NCBI GenBank assembly: GCA_963664655.2
Contig: OY761554.1
Coordinates: 1,798,001-1,862,000 of the forward strand
DNA length: 64,000 nucleotides
Origin: Desulfospira sp963664655
Lineage (GTDB): Bacteria > Desulfobacterota > Desulfobacteria > Desulfobacterales > Desulfobacteraceae
Direction: 5' to 3'
The number at the start of each line of letters is the position of its first letter. Positions within the stretch are counted from its first letter, which is position 1. The position numbers and the translations under genes are program-made. Of the stretch, positions 18,231 to 26,437 are shown one piece after another. The notes beneath the pieces are model-generated. The model did not search any database. It was not told the DNA's origin and saw nothing but the letters and a program-made list of their open reading frames with translations.

Positions 18231-19409
18231 TTAACCCCTTTCACAAAATAGCTGAGCCAGATTATAGAATGGCTCAATTGAGACATCTTCTCTTTTCTGA
18301 GATTCATTTCCAGCATATACAAGACCGCTGCCATCGGGCATCTTATCTTTAAATAGTGCTGTAAAATGCTTCAGTCCTTTAAAATAATCTCGTGTAATGG
18401 TCATGCCTGCTTTTATTTCAACAGGAAAAATATCCGGGCCATTAACAAGTAAAAGATCAACTTCATTGCCTTTGCTATCGCGGTAAAAATAAAGATTGCT
18501 GTGTCTGCCATGATTGAATCGATACTTCAAGGCCTCAGCTACTACCATGTTTTCAAACAGATGTCCGTAAAGGGGATCCCGCGTAATTTGCGTTTCATTC
18601 TGGATGTTTAACAGATATGATGCTAGACCGATATCGTAAAAATACAGTTTAGGGGATTTGACCAGCCGTTTTGAAATATTTACATGGTAGGGTTGCAGAA
18701 AAAATATGATATAGCTCACTTCAAGTATTGAGAGCCAGCTTCGGGCTGTGGTGTGAGATATCCCGGTATCATTGGCCAGGCTGTTCATGTTTAAAAGCTG
18801 CCCCACACGCCCGGCGCAAAGTTTAATGAAACGCTGAAACAGGTTTAGGTTTTTAATCGTTGTCAATTGCCGAAGATCTCTTTCAACATAGGTTTCAAAA
18901 TAATTGCCAAGGGCCTGGTTCGGTTCCAGGTCTTTATCCCAGATTCGCGGGTAAAAGCCCTGATACATCAGGCGGTCAATGGCAGGCAATGAAAAGCCCG
19001 AATGAATTTCTTCAAGGCAGAAAGGCAACAGCTTGATCAGGGCAGTCCGACCTGCAAGCGACTGGTTGATGGTATTACTGATTTCAAACTGCTGGCTGCC
19101 GGTAAGAATAAACTGTCCTTCTCGCTGGTTTTCATCTACCAGGGGTTGAATATAGGAAACCAAATCCGGAGCTCTTTGAATTTCATCCAGTACGGCACCA
19201 TCCGGAAACTGGGCTAAAAAACTTCTCGGGTCATCAATGGCAAATTGTCGGGTGTCAGGAAATTCCAGATTGACATATGGTTTGTCTGAAAATATTTTTT
19301 TACACAGGGTGGTTTTTCCGCTTTGCCTCGGACCTGTGATGGTGAGCACAGGGTATTGCCTGGCAAGTGATTTTGCAATCGGTTCAATAATTCTGTCGAT
19401 GAGATTCAT
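18231..19409 (-). CDS. AAA ATPase with DUF4143 domain
   Basis: A 392-residue ATP-binding protein of the AAA_14/DUF4143 type. Walker A is ITGPRQSGKTTLCKK (about residues 24-38), Walker B AVLDEIQRAP (about 93-102), and LTGSQQF near 125 is the sensor motif. A winged-helix segment sits around 210-240. The C-terminal DUF4143 part has the nuclease-like motif GNEVDLLLVNG and VEIKAG (about 315-335), as in restriction-like folds. Such proteins are widespread and strain-variable; their cellular role is unsettled. The gene is complete and stands alone, in a mobile-element-rich region. No partner gene is visible. Confidence 0.85.
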   Translation of the reverse strand: MNLIDRIIEPIAKSLARQYPVLTITGPRQSGKTTLCKKIFSDKPYVNLEFPDTRQFAIDDPRSFLAQFPDGAVLDEIQRAPDLVSYIQPLVDENQREGQFILTGSQQFEISNTINQSLAGRTALIKLLPFCLEEIHSGFSLPAIDRLMYQGFYPRIWDKDLEPNQALGNYFETYVERDLRQLTTIKNLNLFQRFIKLCAGRVGQLLNMNSLANDTGISHTTARSWLSILEVSYIIFFLQPYHVNISKRLVKSPKLYFYDIGLASYLLNIQNETQITRDPLYGHLFENMVVAEALKYRFNHGRHSNLYFYRDSKGNEVDLLLVNGPDIFPVEIKAGMTITRDYFKGLKHFTALFKDKMPDGSGLVYAGNESQKREDVSIEPFYNLAQLFCERG

Positions 19410-19509
19410 GGGAATGTTATATAAGATATCGGTGTATTTTGAAAGTTAAATATTCAAAATACACCTATTTTTTAGCTGGTACTACTTGTTGCTACTCTTA
19501 AATCAAAAT

Positions 19510-19750
19510 TAATAGGGGACAGACCACGGTTTCTCCTCTATTGATACCCTCCACTTTTACGCCCAGCTTTGGCAAATTCGTGTTTGAACGAAAAGTCACC
19601 CATCTGCGGCGTTGCAGAAAAATCTGAAATCCTCACAACCGCCAGGTTGCTCCGGTTTCATATTTTTCTGCGCCTTGCATCTGGGCAACTTTTTGCCCAA
19701 ACAAGGGGTTTCCGTTCAGGCACAAATTAATAGTGGTCTGTCCCCTATTA
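19510..19750. repeat. 18-bp inverted repeats enclosing a dispersed repeat
   Basis: TAATAGGGGACAGACCAC at 19510-19527 is repeated perfectly inverted at 19733-19750. Repeats of this GGGGACAGACCAC type are seen around REP-type or Y1-transposase-linked sequences in other bacteria (from memory). Here they bracket the dispersed palindromic element at 19580-19704, so the two may move or fold together. No coding region lies inside. Confidence 0.7.
19580..19704 (-). repeat. Dispersed imperfect palindrome of about 125 bp, copy A
   Basis: Homologous, in opposite orientation, to 48662-48787 over its whole length. Both copies begin GTGTTTGRACGAAAA-like and end with its near complement, so each can fold into one long imperfect hairpin with inner arms CCCATCTG/CAGATGGG-like. 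There is no coding capacity. Size, symmetry and non-coding nature fit a MITE-like or REP/BIME-type repeat. Confidence 0.8.
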
Positions 19751-20083
19751 GAGGCCAAGGCTGATCAGTTCTCGGGTTGCCGGGGCAGGGCCATCATGTG
19801 TTTTTCAAGGCAAAGGCCTGCACCGTTGCCAATGTGCTCGTAAAGGCCTTAGACAGATTGTCCGGCGACTTTAAAAGATGGAGGGTCAACAGGGTCTATT
19901 TTTTTTTAGCTGAATTTTGACCCAGATACAAGGTGGGCTAAATCCTGAATAGTAGACCTGTTCAGGGTTTAGCCCAACCAACTAGATGGGGCAAAAGACA
20001 AGTAAGATGTGCTATTTATTTTTGACAGATAAGAACTTGCTTTTTGACTCAAGAAGTATAGAAAAATATTGGAAGCTTGAAAT
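19751..20083. other. Gene-free stretch with a 15-bp hairpin
   Basis: No gene recognised. Arms 19935-19949 (GGGCTAAATCCTGAA) and 19961-19975 match at 14 of 15 positions. The hairpin lies on the 3' side of the IS91-type transposase and may belong to that element's end structure. The remaining sequence shows only short chance frames. Confidence 0.4.
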
Positions 20084-20139
20084 ATGCCCCAGCCGGGCCA
20101 CAGGCACAACATGTTGTGCCTGTGGCCCGGCTGGGGCAT
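20084..20139. repeat. Perfect 56-bp palindrome without a loop
   Basis: From 20084 to 20139 each half (28 bp, starting ATGCCCCAGCCGGGCC) is the exact complement of the other, with no spacer. It can extrude as a cruciform or fold into a very stable hairpin. It lies 137 bp beyond the stop of the IS91-type transposase, on the side where elements of this rolling-circle type carry their origin end. Such long perfect palindromes are normally unstable. Confidence 0.95.
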
Positions 20140-20919
20140 TCGCCGAAAAAAGGGATGTCGCAGGACAGAGGTAAAAGAACAGTCTGTATCAGAAATCTCC
20201 AAAGTAAATATGAAAATTCCAAAATTTAAGCTGATTTTAAGCGCACCTCACCAGAAACCCCGCGTACAGTGAAAATCAATTCCAATACTCAACCACCGGA
20301 ATTTGAGAGTCTGAAAAGTCATAAACCAACTCAGGAACGGATTCAGAAATAACCGCCTGCGGTGGGTCATGGTTGTGGATATCCCATAAGCCCAGGTGCC
20401 GCAAAATCTTTTCGATAATATCAAGATCTTCGATAAAAGAAATAATTTTCATTTGGCCCTGACATTTTGGGCAAATCAAAGGATCAACTTCATAAATTTT
20501 TTGGATTAACCTGGCCCAATTCTGCCTTGCTTCTTTTGAAGACATCTTATTTTGCATAATTGTCGGGATTGTGTTATCTGTTTCCGCCTTCTTTCTCATC
20601 CCCCTGGACTTGTTAGAAAAGTAACCATAGTAACGAACGGTATGCTCGTATCTTCCTGGAATATGTGTCACCAATCTGGCAAGCCAATCCAAAGCATTAA
20701 ACATTTTTTGGAATTTCCTGTCTTTTGATGTATAACCCACCTTTGCAACACCATCATCAGATTTTTCGGCCGGAATATAGACCAGTCTTTCCTGGGAGAA
20801 ACAGGCTCGAATGATATACCTTGCCAGGTTGCCAAGCCCGATTTTATCATCAGGCTCGATTCTGTCTCCGATATAAACATTAAACCCCGAGTGATGCCAA
20901 GAAAGCATGTTGTTCAAGC

Positions 20920-20937
20920 TTCTGCCCTTCAGGGTAT
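20920..20937 (-). repeat. 18-nt frame-breaking repeat, copy 1
   Basis: Minus strand ATACCCTGAAGGGCAGAA, identical to 21531-21548. It sits between the II of DAII and the LNNMLSW stretch of the transposase and shifts the frame. It contains the interrupted palindrome CCCTGAAGGG. Confidence 0.9.
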
Positions 20938-21530
20938 GATGGCATCATTTATTTTCCCCTCTTTCTTGAGCATTTTCAGCACCTCATACTGAAATGCTTC
21001 TTCCAGGTCTTCAAGCATAAATATCGGAGCAGTCTGAAAGCTGCCGTCTTTTAAGAAACAACCGTCTGAAACTATGGCGTGAAGATGGGGATTGAAATTT
21101 AGAAAGTCGCCGTATGTCTGAACAGCAATACTGGCACCGGGAACAGCTTCTCCATCCGGGACCGTAGATTTAAGGTAAGCTGTAATAACACTCCATGCAC
21201 ATTTGGAAAGTTTTGCCAGTAAAGTGCGGTCATAGAGAAAATAAATCCGTAACCGTTTAGGGATGCTGAAAACCCATTGTCGGTAAGGAACATCCTTTAA
21301 AACATTGGTCAGCAGCCATTCTCCATATTCAACAACCCTTTTCTGATGGCAGGAGGGGCAAAAATGCCGACGTTTGCAAGAAAATGCCAGGAGGTACTCA
21401 TGGCCGCATTCTTCACAGCGGACCCTGGCAAACCCCATATGAAGATCGCCACAGTCGAGATATCTGTAAATCACGGTCATGATGTATGTTCGCCAATAGC
21501 CGTATCGGGATTTATACATATCATCCCAGT

Positions 21531-21548
21531 TTCTGCCCTTCAGGGTAT
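21531..21548 (-). repeat. 18-nt frame-breaking repeat, copy 2
   Basis: Same 18 bases as 20920-20937, here between ERVY and DDMYKS of the transposase. The flanking bases differ between the copies, so the shared part is limited to about this length. Confidence 0.9.
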
Positions 21549-21660
21549 ACCCGTTCCAACTCTTCAAAATGATTTTCAACACACTTATAATATGCGCTTT
21601 CTTTGGGAGTACGCGGTTTGTAAACGTCAAGGTTGCTTGTTGCCTGTTGGGCCAATACGC

Positions 21661-21975
21661 GCTTATATGTTAATTAGGTTTTCCAGGTGTATCAGGGTGG
21701 GGCTTAGAATTGTTCAGGATGAGGGCAACTACTGGTTGTTGCTGAAATCATACAACAGTTGTTGAATTAACTAAACATAAAAATGAATAAGAATTGAGGA
21801 TTCCCTAACAAAAACATGCTGACGGACAAGCCGCAGATGTTGGCGTTAAAAAATACATTCTATACATTATTTTCGTTACAGTCCGAAGATCCATCAAAAT
21901 CAATTTTATAGAACAAAAATGTGGTTTGAAAGAGTCATACCGCCATATCAGTAGCGGTGCAACGCCGGGTGGGAA
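21661..21975. other. Gene-free stretch upstream of the IS91-type element
   Basis: No gene recognised. It presumably contains the other end of the IS91-type element, but no sharp boundary or hairpin could be fixed. A short dyad, CAACAGTTGTTG, lies at about 21753-21765. Confidence 0.35.
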
Positions 21976-22797
21976 TCAGGTCTGGGTAAAGGTCAGGATG
22001 GAAAGGACAGCCAGGGCCACACCTGTCCAGTTGGCCCGGGAGAGTTTTTCCCTGAACAGAGCGGCGGCCAGGAAAATAGATAGGCAGACGATGCCGATGC
22101 TGTTGAGGCCGAACAGGATGGATGCATCAAAGGCTCCCCGGTCCAGAGTTCGGATCAAAAAGTAGATGGAACCGAAGTTAACGGTTCCCAGGACCAGCCC
22201 GGACAAAAGGATTTCAGGCCGGAAAAAGGTCCTTACCGGAATCTTCTGAATCAGGCAGACGCAAAGACCTGTGACAAAGGCGAAAAAGAAGGAGATTCCG
22301 GTAAATGCGGCCGGATTCCCGTCAAGGATGTAATTCTGCTGGGTCAGCTTCAGCAGGGCGTCCAGAAGACCGGCGCCGGTGAAAAGCGTCAGGGGCAGAA
22401 AAAGATATCTTGGATCCGTGTCCGTGTCCTTTTTTTTCGCCACAATGAGCACCAGGGCCGTAAGCCCCAGGACAATGCCGCCCCCCTTCAGGAGAGTGAC
22501 GGTTTCCCTGAAGTAGAGCATGGAAAAAACCATGGGAATGACCACGGACATTTTGCTGGCAATGGTGGTGACGGCAATGCCTGCCCTCTGGGTGGAAAGG
22601 CCGATGATGAAAAAAATGCCGATGAGAAGCATGCCCACGATGGCGGACATGAAGAACCATGGGGCCTGGTAAATATTGGCCAGAGCAGTTAGTTCCAGTC
22701 CCTGGCTCAGGATGAGTCCGAGCCCTGTGGCTGTCATGTAGTTGATGATAATGGGCAGTATCAGCCGGATCTTCCGCCTTTCCAGGATCTTGAATAT
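21976..22797 (-). pseudogene. EamA/DMT-type transporter, 5' end cut by duplication junction
   Basis: Membrane permease of the drug/metabolite superfamily, about 270 residues left, with eight or nine hydrophobic segments. Reading backwards from the first ATG (22737, MTATGLGLILSQGLEL) the frame stays coding-like through FIFKILERRKIRLILPIIIN up to 22797, exactly where the duplicated TonB segment begins, and then meets a stop. Family members normally have about 15-20 more residues forming the first helix. So the start was lost at the junction. Translation from 22737 would lack the first helix and probably not work, although I cannot rule out a shortened product. Substrate unknown. Confidence 0.75.
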
Positions 22798-23907
22798 AAA
22801 ATTTGATTTTCAAATCCGCTTAAAACGCCACATTTAAACCGATAAGCATATTGAATCCCGGGAACGGGTAGAATGTTTCACTGCCGGGATCACCACCGCC
22901 GGTGCCAACAACGCTTTCATCAAAAATGTTGTTGGCCACTGCATAGAACTCAACCTGGCCGAATGCTTTTGCATACCGGGCATTCAAAAGCCAGAAGCCG
23001 TCTTCTTCATTGGTGTTGGCGTAGTTGAAATACTGCCTGCCCGTATACACAGGATTAATTGAAATATCGCCCAACGTTTCGTGGCGGTAGCCCAGCTTCA
23101 CGGCAAACATGATATCCGGCACACCGGTCAGGTAATTTCCGGAATAGTCCACGCCCTCACTGACAAATTCATCAAACTTGGACTCCTGCCAGGTAAAGCT
23201 GGCTGATGCATAAAAGCCGTGGGGCAGTCTGGCATGGGCACCCATTTCAACACCCGTGGTGCTGGTTTCTCCTGCGTTTTCATATTGTCCGGACCAAAAG
23301 TCTGCGGTAGGCCTGACAAACTTATCGGTTACGTTTTGCCAGAAAACAGCCACATTGTAGTCCAGCCAGTGGGATATATTGCCGCGAACACCGATTTCAT
23401 AGGAATAGAGCTTTTCCGGTTCCAGATCACCATTGGTGAACCATTGCCGTAACCTTACCGGGCTTTTTATGCCGCTGTTAAATCCTGCAAACAGGTTTAC
23501 TTCATCACACAACTGGTAGGTAAGGCCGATCTTGGGGCTGACGGCCTTGTGTTTTGAAGACCAGGTAGTGGAGCTTGCCATATTGGCCTCCTGATCCAGA
23601 TCAAAATAGTCGTAGCGTATGCCGGCGCTAATGGTGAGCGCGTCGGTTATTTGAAGCTCGTCCTGCACATAAGCCGCATAACTGATGTCTTCCCGGGAAA
23701 AGTCCTGATTTTTGTCTCCCAAGTCATCAAAACTGGTGGCCAGATACCTGATGGCGTGAAGATCATGATACCGGTACTCCCCGCCGACCACCAGCTTGTT
23801 TGCCATGCCCCCGATGTCATGGTTAAAGGACATGCGCACTTCCGGGTGCGCTATTACCGAATCAGCCCCCATATAATAATAACCGCTAAAGGATCTCCAG
23901 CTGGTAT
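22798..23907. repeat. 1110-bp segmental duplication, copy 2
   Basis: Partner of 1981-3090, offset exactly 20817 bp, same orientation. Here the segment is part of the full receptor gene, so this is the likely donor. Its left boundary at 22797/22798 cuts the EamA-type gene. Confidence 0.95.
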
Positions 23908-24850
23908 CCTGCACCTCCATTTTGCACATGAGCTCATGGGACCCCAGGTTTTGTTCATATACAAGAGCGCCCAGGCTTTCTTGGGTTTCAAAATAATAAT
24001 CAGGCCCGGTATTTGGATTCTGGGTGGGATCTTCATCAAATTGTTCCCGGGTCAGGCTTGCCGTGTAATTTCCTTTCGAATCCTTGTATGAACCATGGAA
24101 AGCAAGGCTGGAATCATTGTTCAGGGACCGCTTCAACCTGGTATATACATTGTTGATATCAAAATATCCCCCATCCTGATAAGAATCTTCGCGTAATACG
24201 GAGGCGTCAATGGTGTATTCCCAATTTTCAGCAGCCCCATTGATCACACTATAGGCATTGCCGCCCCCAAGACTGGCATAGGCAGCCCCGGCCTTGGCTT
24301 CCAGGGGTTCCTTTGCCTTCCGGGTAATGATGTTGATCACGCCGCCTAAAGCCTGGTCTCCATACTCAGCCGACGGGGTTTTGATGACCTCAATGCGCTC
24401 TATATCGTGCACTGCCAGGCGCCCGGGTCTCATGGCGCCGGTTCCATTATTGAATTCTATGCCGTTAACCATCACCAGCATTCCCCACTGGGTAACTTCA
24501 CTGCCCCTGCTGCTCACCGCCATATCGACATCCACAGAACTGGGGGGGAAATAAAGCCCCGGTATATTCATATCCCGCAGCAAGGTGAGCGGGTTGTAAT
24601 GGCCCGGATACCTTTCTATCTCTTCTCTGGATATGACGGTGATATTGGTGGGGATTTTATCCACCTCAGTGTTCATCTTGGTTGAGGTTACGATTATATC
24701 GCCAAGATCAGTGGTGTTTGAATCTTCTTTGTCATCCTTCGCCCACCCGGGCGGGCAGGATAAAAGCAAAATCATTAGTGTGATAAAGACAACGTAACAT
24801 ATTGATATACCAGTGGTGCTTAATCTTTTTTCCTTAACTGCGTCAACCAT
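22820..24850 (-). CDS. TonB-dependent outer-membrane receptor
   Basis: A 676-residue receptor that takes a scarce ligand (metal chelate, corrinoid or similar) across the outer membrane with energy from TonB. A signal peptide ends near PPGWA; DLGDIIVTSTKMNTEVDKIP is the plug start, and the plug runs to about residue 165 (YGDQALGGVINIITRKA is diagnostic). The rest is the 22-strand barrel, ending in a terminal phenylalanine (IGLNVAF) as needed for Bam insertion. AAGGA lies eight bases before the ATG. The AraC-type regulator gene is directly upstream on the same strand, the standard layout for siderophore receptors. Its 3' half is duplicated at 1981-3090. The ligand cannot be read from sequence. 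Confidence 0.95.
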   Translation of the reverse strand: MVDAVKEKRLSTTGISICYVVFITLMILLLSCPPGWAKDDKEDSNTTDLGDIIVTSTKMNTEVDKIPTNITVISREEIERYPGHYNPLTLLRDMNIPGLYFPPSSVDVDMAVSSRGSEVTQWGMLVMVNGIEFNNGTGAMRPGRLAVHDIERIEVIKTPSAEYGDQALGGVINIITRKAKEPLEAKAGAAYASLGGGNAYSVINGAAENWEYTIDASVLREDSYQDGGYFDINNVYTRLKRSLNNDSSLAFHGSYKDSKGNYTASLTREQFDEDPTQNPNTGPDYYFETQESLGALVYEQNLGSHELMCKMEVQDTSWRSFSGYYYMGADSVIAHPEVRMSFNHDIGGMANKLVVGGEYRYHDLHAIRYLATSFDDLGDKNQDFSREDISYAAYVQDELQITDALTISAGIRYDYFDLDQEANMASSTTWSSKHKAVSPKIGLTYQLCDEVNLFAGFNSGIKSPVRLRQWFTNGDLEPEKLYSYEIGVRGNISHWLDYNVAVFWQNVTDKFVRPTADFWSGQYENAGETSTTGVEMGAHARLPHGFYASASFTWQESKFDEFVSEGVDYSGNYLTGVPDIMFAVKLGYRHETLGDISINPVYTGRQYFNYANTNEEDGFWLLNARYAKAFGQVEFYAVANNIFDESVVGTGGGDPGSETFYPFPGFNMLIGLNVAF

Positions 24851-24991
24851 GTTAAATTCCTTTCAAACCGTATCCAAATTGTTTCGAAATAACATTTCCA
24901 TTCCAGATGATCATACGGATTAACATATATATGGGCAGTCTTTGACGCGGCTATCAGATCCGTTCAATTGTTTATCATCAGCGTTCATTTT

Positions 24992-25996
24992 TTAAGCGTT
25001 TTCATTCTGGCGGTAATAACTTGGGGGCATGCCGAAAAAGTCCCGAAATGCTTTTGCAAAATGGCTTGAACTTGAATAGCCTAAAGTGTAAGCAATCTGT
25101 GTCATGCTCAAGTCTTTATCTTCAATCATCAGCTTGGCCTTTTCGATCCGTTTTATGCGAAGATACTCCATGGGAGACACGCCGAACAGCTGGTTAAACC
25201 CATGGTATAACTTGGTACGGGACACACCGATTGTCCTGGCCAGTTCCATTACATCAGGCGGAGAGGAAAGATTCTTTGACAGCAACTCTCCGGCAAAGTG
25301 AAACCGGTCGGTGTCACCGGGCCTGACAGAGGCGTCTTTTTTCCGGTTCTTCCCGGCTGGTCTGATCTGATCAAGTTTACAGGCGATCAGTTCCATTGCC
25401 TTTCCCTCAATAAAAATACGGCGGGCAGCGCCCTCGTAGGGGCAGGCAAAAAGCTGCTGCAAAATAACCCGCATGGACGGCGTCAGAACCCCCTCGGCAC
25501 GATAAGGTTCGTACACCCCCGTGTCGGAACCGTGTGAAATGTTCAGCTTAAACGGGAGGCAATCCATTTCCTCTTCCAGTAAAGGAAAAAACAAGGACGG
25601 TTCAATCAGGATCAAAGCCTTGTGAATATGTGTTTCGGGCATATCCTCATGGGAACCTATCATGTTGGGTGAATAAAAAAATCCGCTGTCCCCGGACGTT
25701 ACCGTCAAAGGCTTTTTAAAGCACTCAAGGTTCAGCCTGGTGTGTCCTGAGAGACAAAATCGAAAGCCAAAACAAGGGGGTCCTCCGTTATTGCATGAGG
25801 CTAATGTCTTTAAGGTTTGATAGTTGTGCAGGTATACGGCCAGACCGCTTTTAAACCGGAGTTCTTTTAATATTCCGGTTCCAATCCCGGGCCGGATGCC
25901 CCAGCAGGTTTCGAAACCAGTGGTCTTTCTCTTAATATAATCCAACGACCCCATATCATTTATCGATTGCCGGCCACCCCATCTTTTTTTATTCAT
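24992..25996 (-). CDS. AraC-family regulator, PchR-like
   Basis: A 334-residue transcription factor. The N-terminal two thirds form a ligand-sensing region (FGFRFCLSGHTRLNLECF, then PETHIHKALILIEPSLFF), and residues about 235-330 hold the two helix-turn-helix motifs (DVMELARTIGVSRTKLYHGF; ITQ-like MTQIAYTLGYSSSSHFAKAF). PchR-like activators bind a ferri-siderophore and switch on the matching receptor. The receptor gene follows 141 bp downstream on the same strand, which supports that role. It is a paralogue of the regulator at 27854. A terminator-like hairpin lies 95 bp upstream on this strand and could act as a leader attenuator. Confidence 0.93.
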   Translation of the reverse strand: MNKKRWGGRQSINDMGSLDYIKRKTTGFETCWGIRPGIGTGILKELRFKSGLAVYLHNYQTLKTLASCNNGGPPCFGFRFCLSGHTRLNLECFKKPLTVTSGDSGFFYSPNMIGSHEDMPETHIHKALILIEPSLFFPLLEEEMDCLPFKLNISHGSDTGVYEPYRAEGVLTPSMRVILQQLFACPYEGAARRIFIEGKAMELIACKLDQIRPAGKNRKKDASVRPGDTDRFHFAGELLSKNLSSPPDVMELARTIGVSRTKLYHGFNQLFGVSPMEYLRIKRIEKAKLMIEDKDLSMTQIAYTLGYSSSSHFAKAFRDFFGMPPSYYRQNENA

Positions 25997-26090
25997 TTTT
26001 TCATCCCTTAACAGCGTATATCAGGCTGCTTTGTTTTTATTGGCAGGTCTATGCTGAAACCGATCAAAAAGCATTTGTAATGCTTGGCAT

Positions 26091-26132
26091 AAAAAAAGCC
26101 GGGAATTCCGGATGGAGTTCTTTTCTCCCGGC
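26091..26132 (-). terminator. Terminator-like hairpin in the AraC leader region
   Basis: On the minus strand GCCGGGA (26132-26126) pairs with TCCCGGC (26104-26098) and is followed by seven T (26097-26091): a classic intrinsic terminator. No minus-strand gene ends just upstream of it. It either ends transcripts entering from the inserted transposase region or attenuates the regulator gene beginning at 25996. Confidence 0.6.
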
Positions 26133-26391
26133 CTTCCTGGCTTTAGCTACTGCTGGCTATAAATTAATTGTTTAGGGCAAACGGTTTCAGTACCGTTATT
26201 TAAGGATTATTGGGTATTATACTTTTTTGCTGGTGTCAAGATATATACTATAACCATATTATTTATCCTGATTATAACGGATTTAGGGGAACAGTGACCT
26301 TACCAGCATAAATCATTGGAAGGGCGGAAAAAATATTTTGTAACCCATTGAAATTAAAAGGAATCCAAACTAGACTTTTTGTCAATAATTT
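26133..26391. other. AT-rich intergenic stretch before the transposase
   Basis: No gene. It should contain the left end of the insertion sequence that carries the transposase at 26435-27694, but I could not find matching terminal inverted repeats by eye. Confidence 0.35.
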
Positions 26392-26437
26392 CATATAGTT
26401 AGAGACCAAACCCGCCAAGGAGGTCTCTAACTATATG
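26392..26437 (+). promoter_or_regulatory. Hairpin hiding the transposase start codon
   Basis: CATATAGTTAGAGACC at 26392-26407 is perfectly complementary to 26422-26437, which includes the ATG (26435-26437) and the end of the AAGGAGG ribosome site. Read-through transcripts would fold and block translation, whereas a transcript starting inside the hairpin would not. Similar start-site hairpins limit transposase in IS10 and IS50. Confidence 0.65.

Larger units (their letters stand above)
20276..21660 (-). pseudogene. IS91-family transposase, broken in two places
   Basis: Three successive frames together spell one IS91-type rolling-circle transposase. Frame 1 (about 21660-21550) gives DVYKPRTPKESAYYKCVENH and continues FEELERVY. 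Frame 2 (to 20929) gives MYKSRYGYWR, a zinc-binding region (CEECGHEYLLAFSCKRRHFC) and the HUH nuclease motif FNPHLHAIVSDG. Frame 3 (20917-20276) gives LSWHHSGFNVYIGD and a second CPKC pair. Both frame changes fall at copies of the same 18-nt sequence (21531-21548 and 20920-20937); removing about 20 bp at each restores a continuous reading. IS91 elements move as single strands, without target duplication. As it stands the gene makes no intact transposase. Confidence 0.88.

Noticed and set aside
19800..19911. Remnant of the aldolase or another gene (FFKAKACTVANVLVKA)
   Set aside because: A short coding-like run, but no family could be recognised and the ends are undefined.
19969..20272. Small proteins over the 56-bp palindrome on both strands
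   Set aside because: The frames exist only because the palindrome is stop-free; no family resemblance or ribosome site.
23651..24091. Plus-strand protein inside the TonB receptor
   Set aside because: Antisense shadow of a well-supported receptor gene, repeated at 2834 for the same reason.
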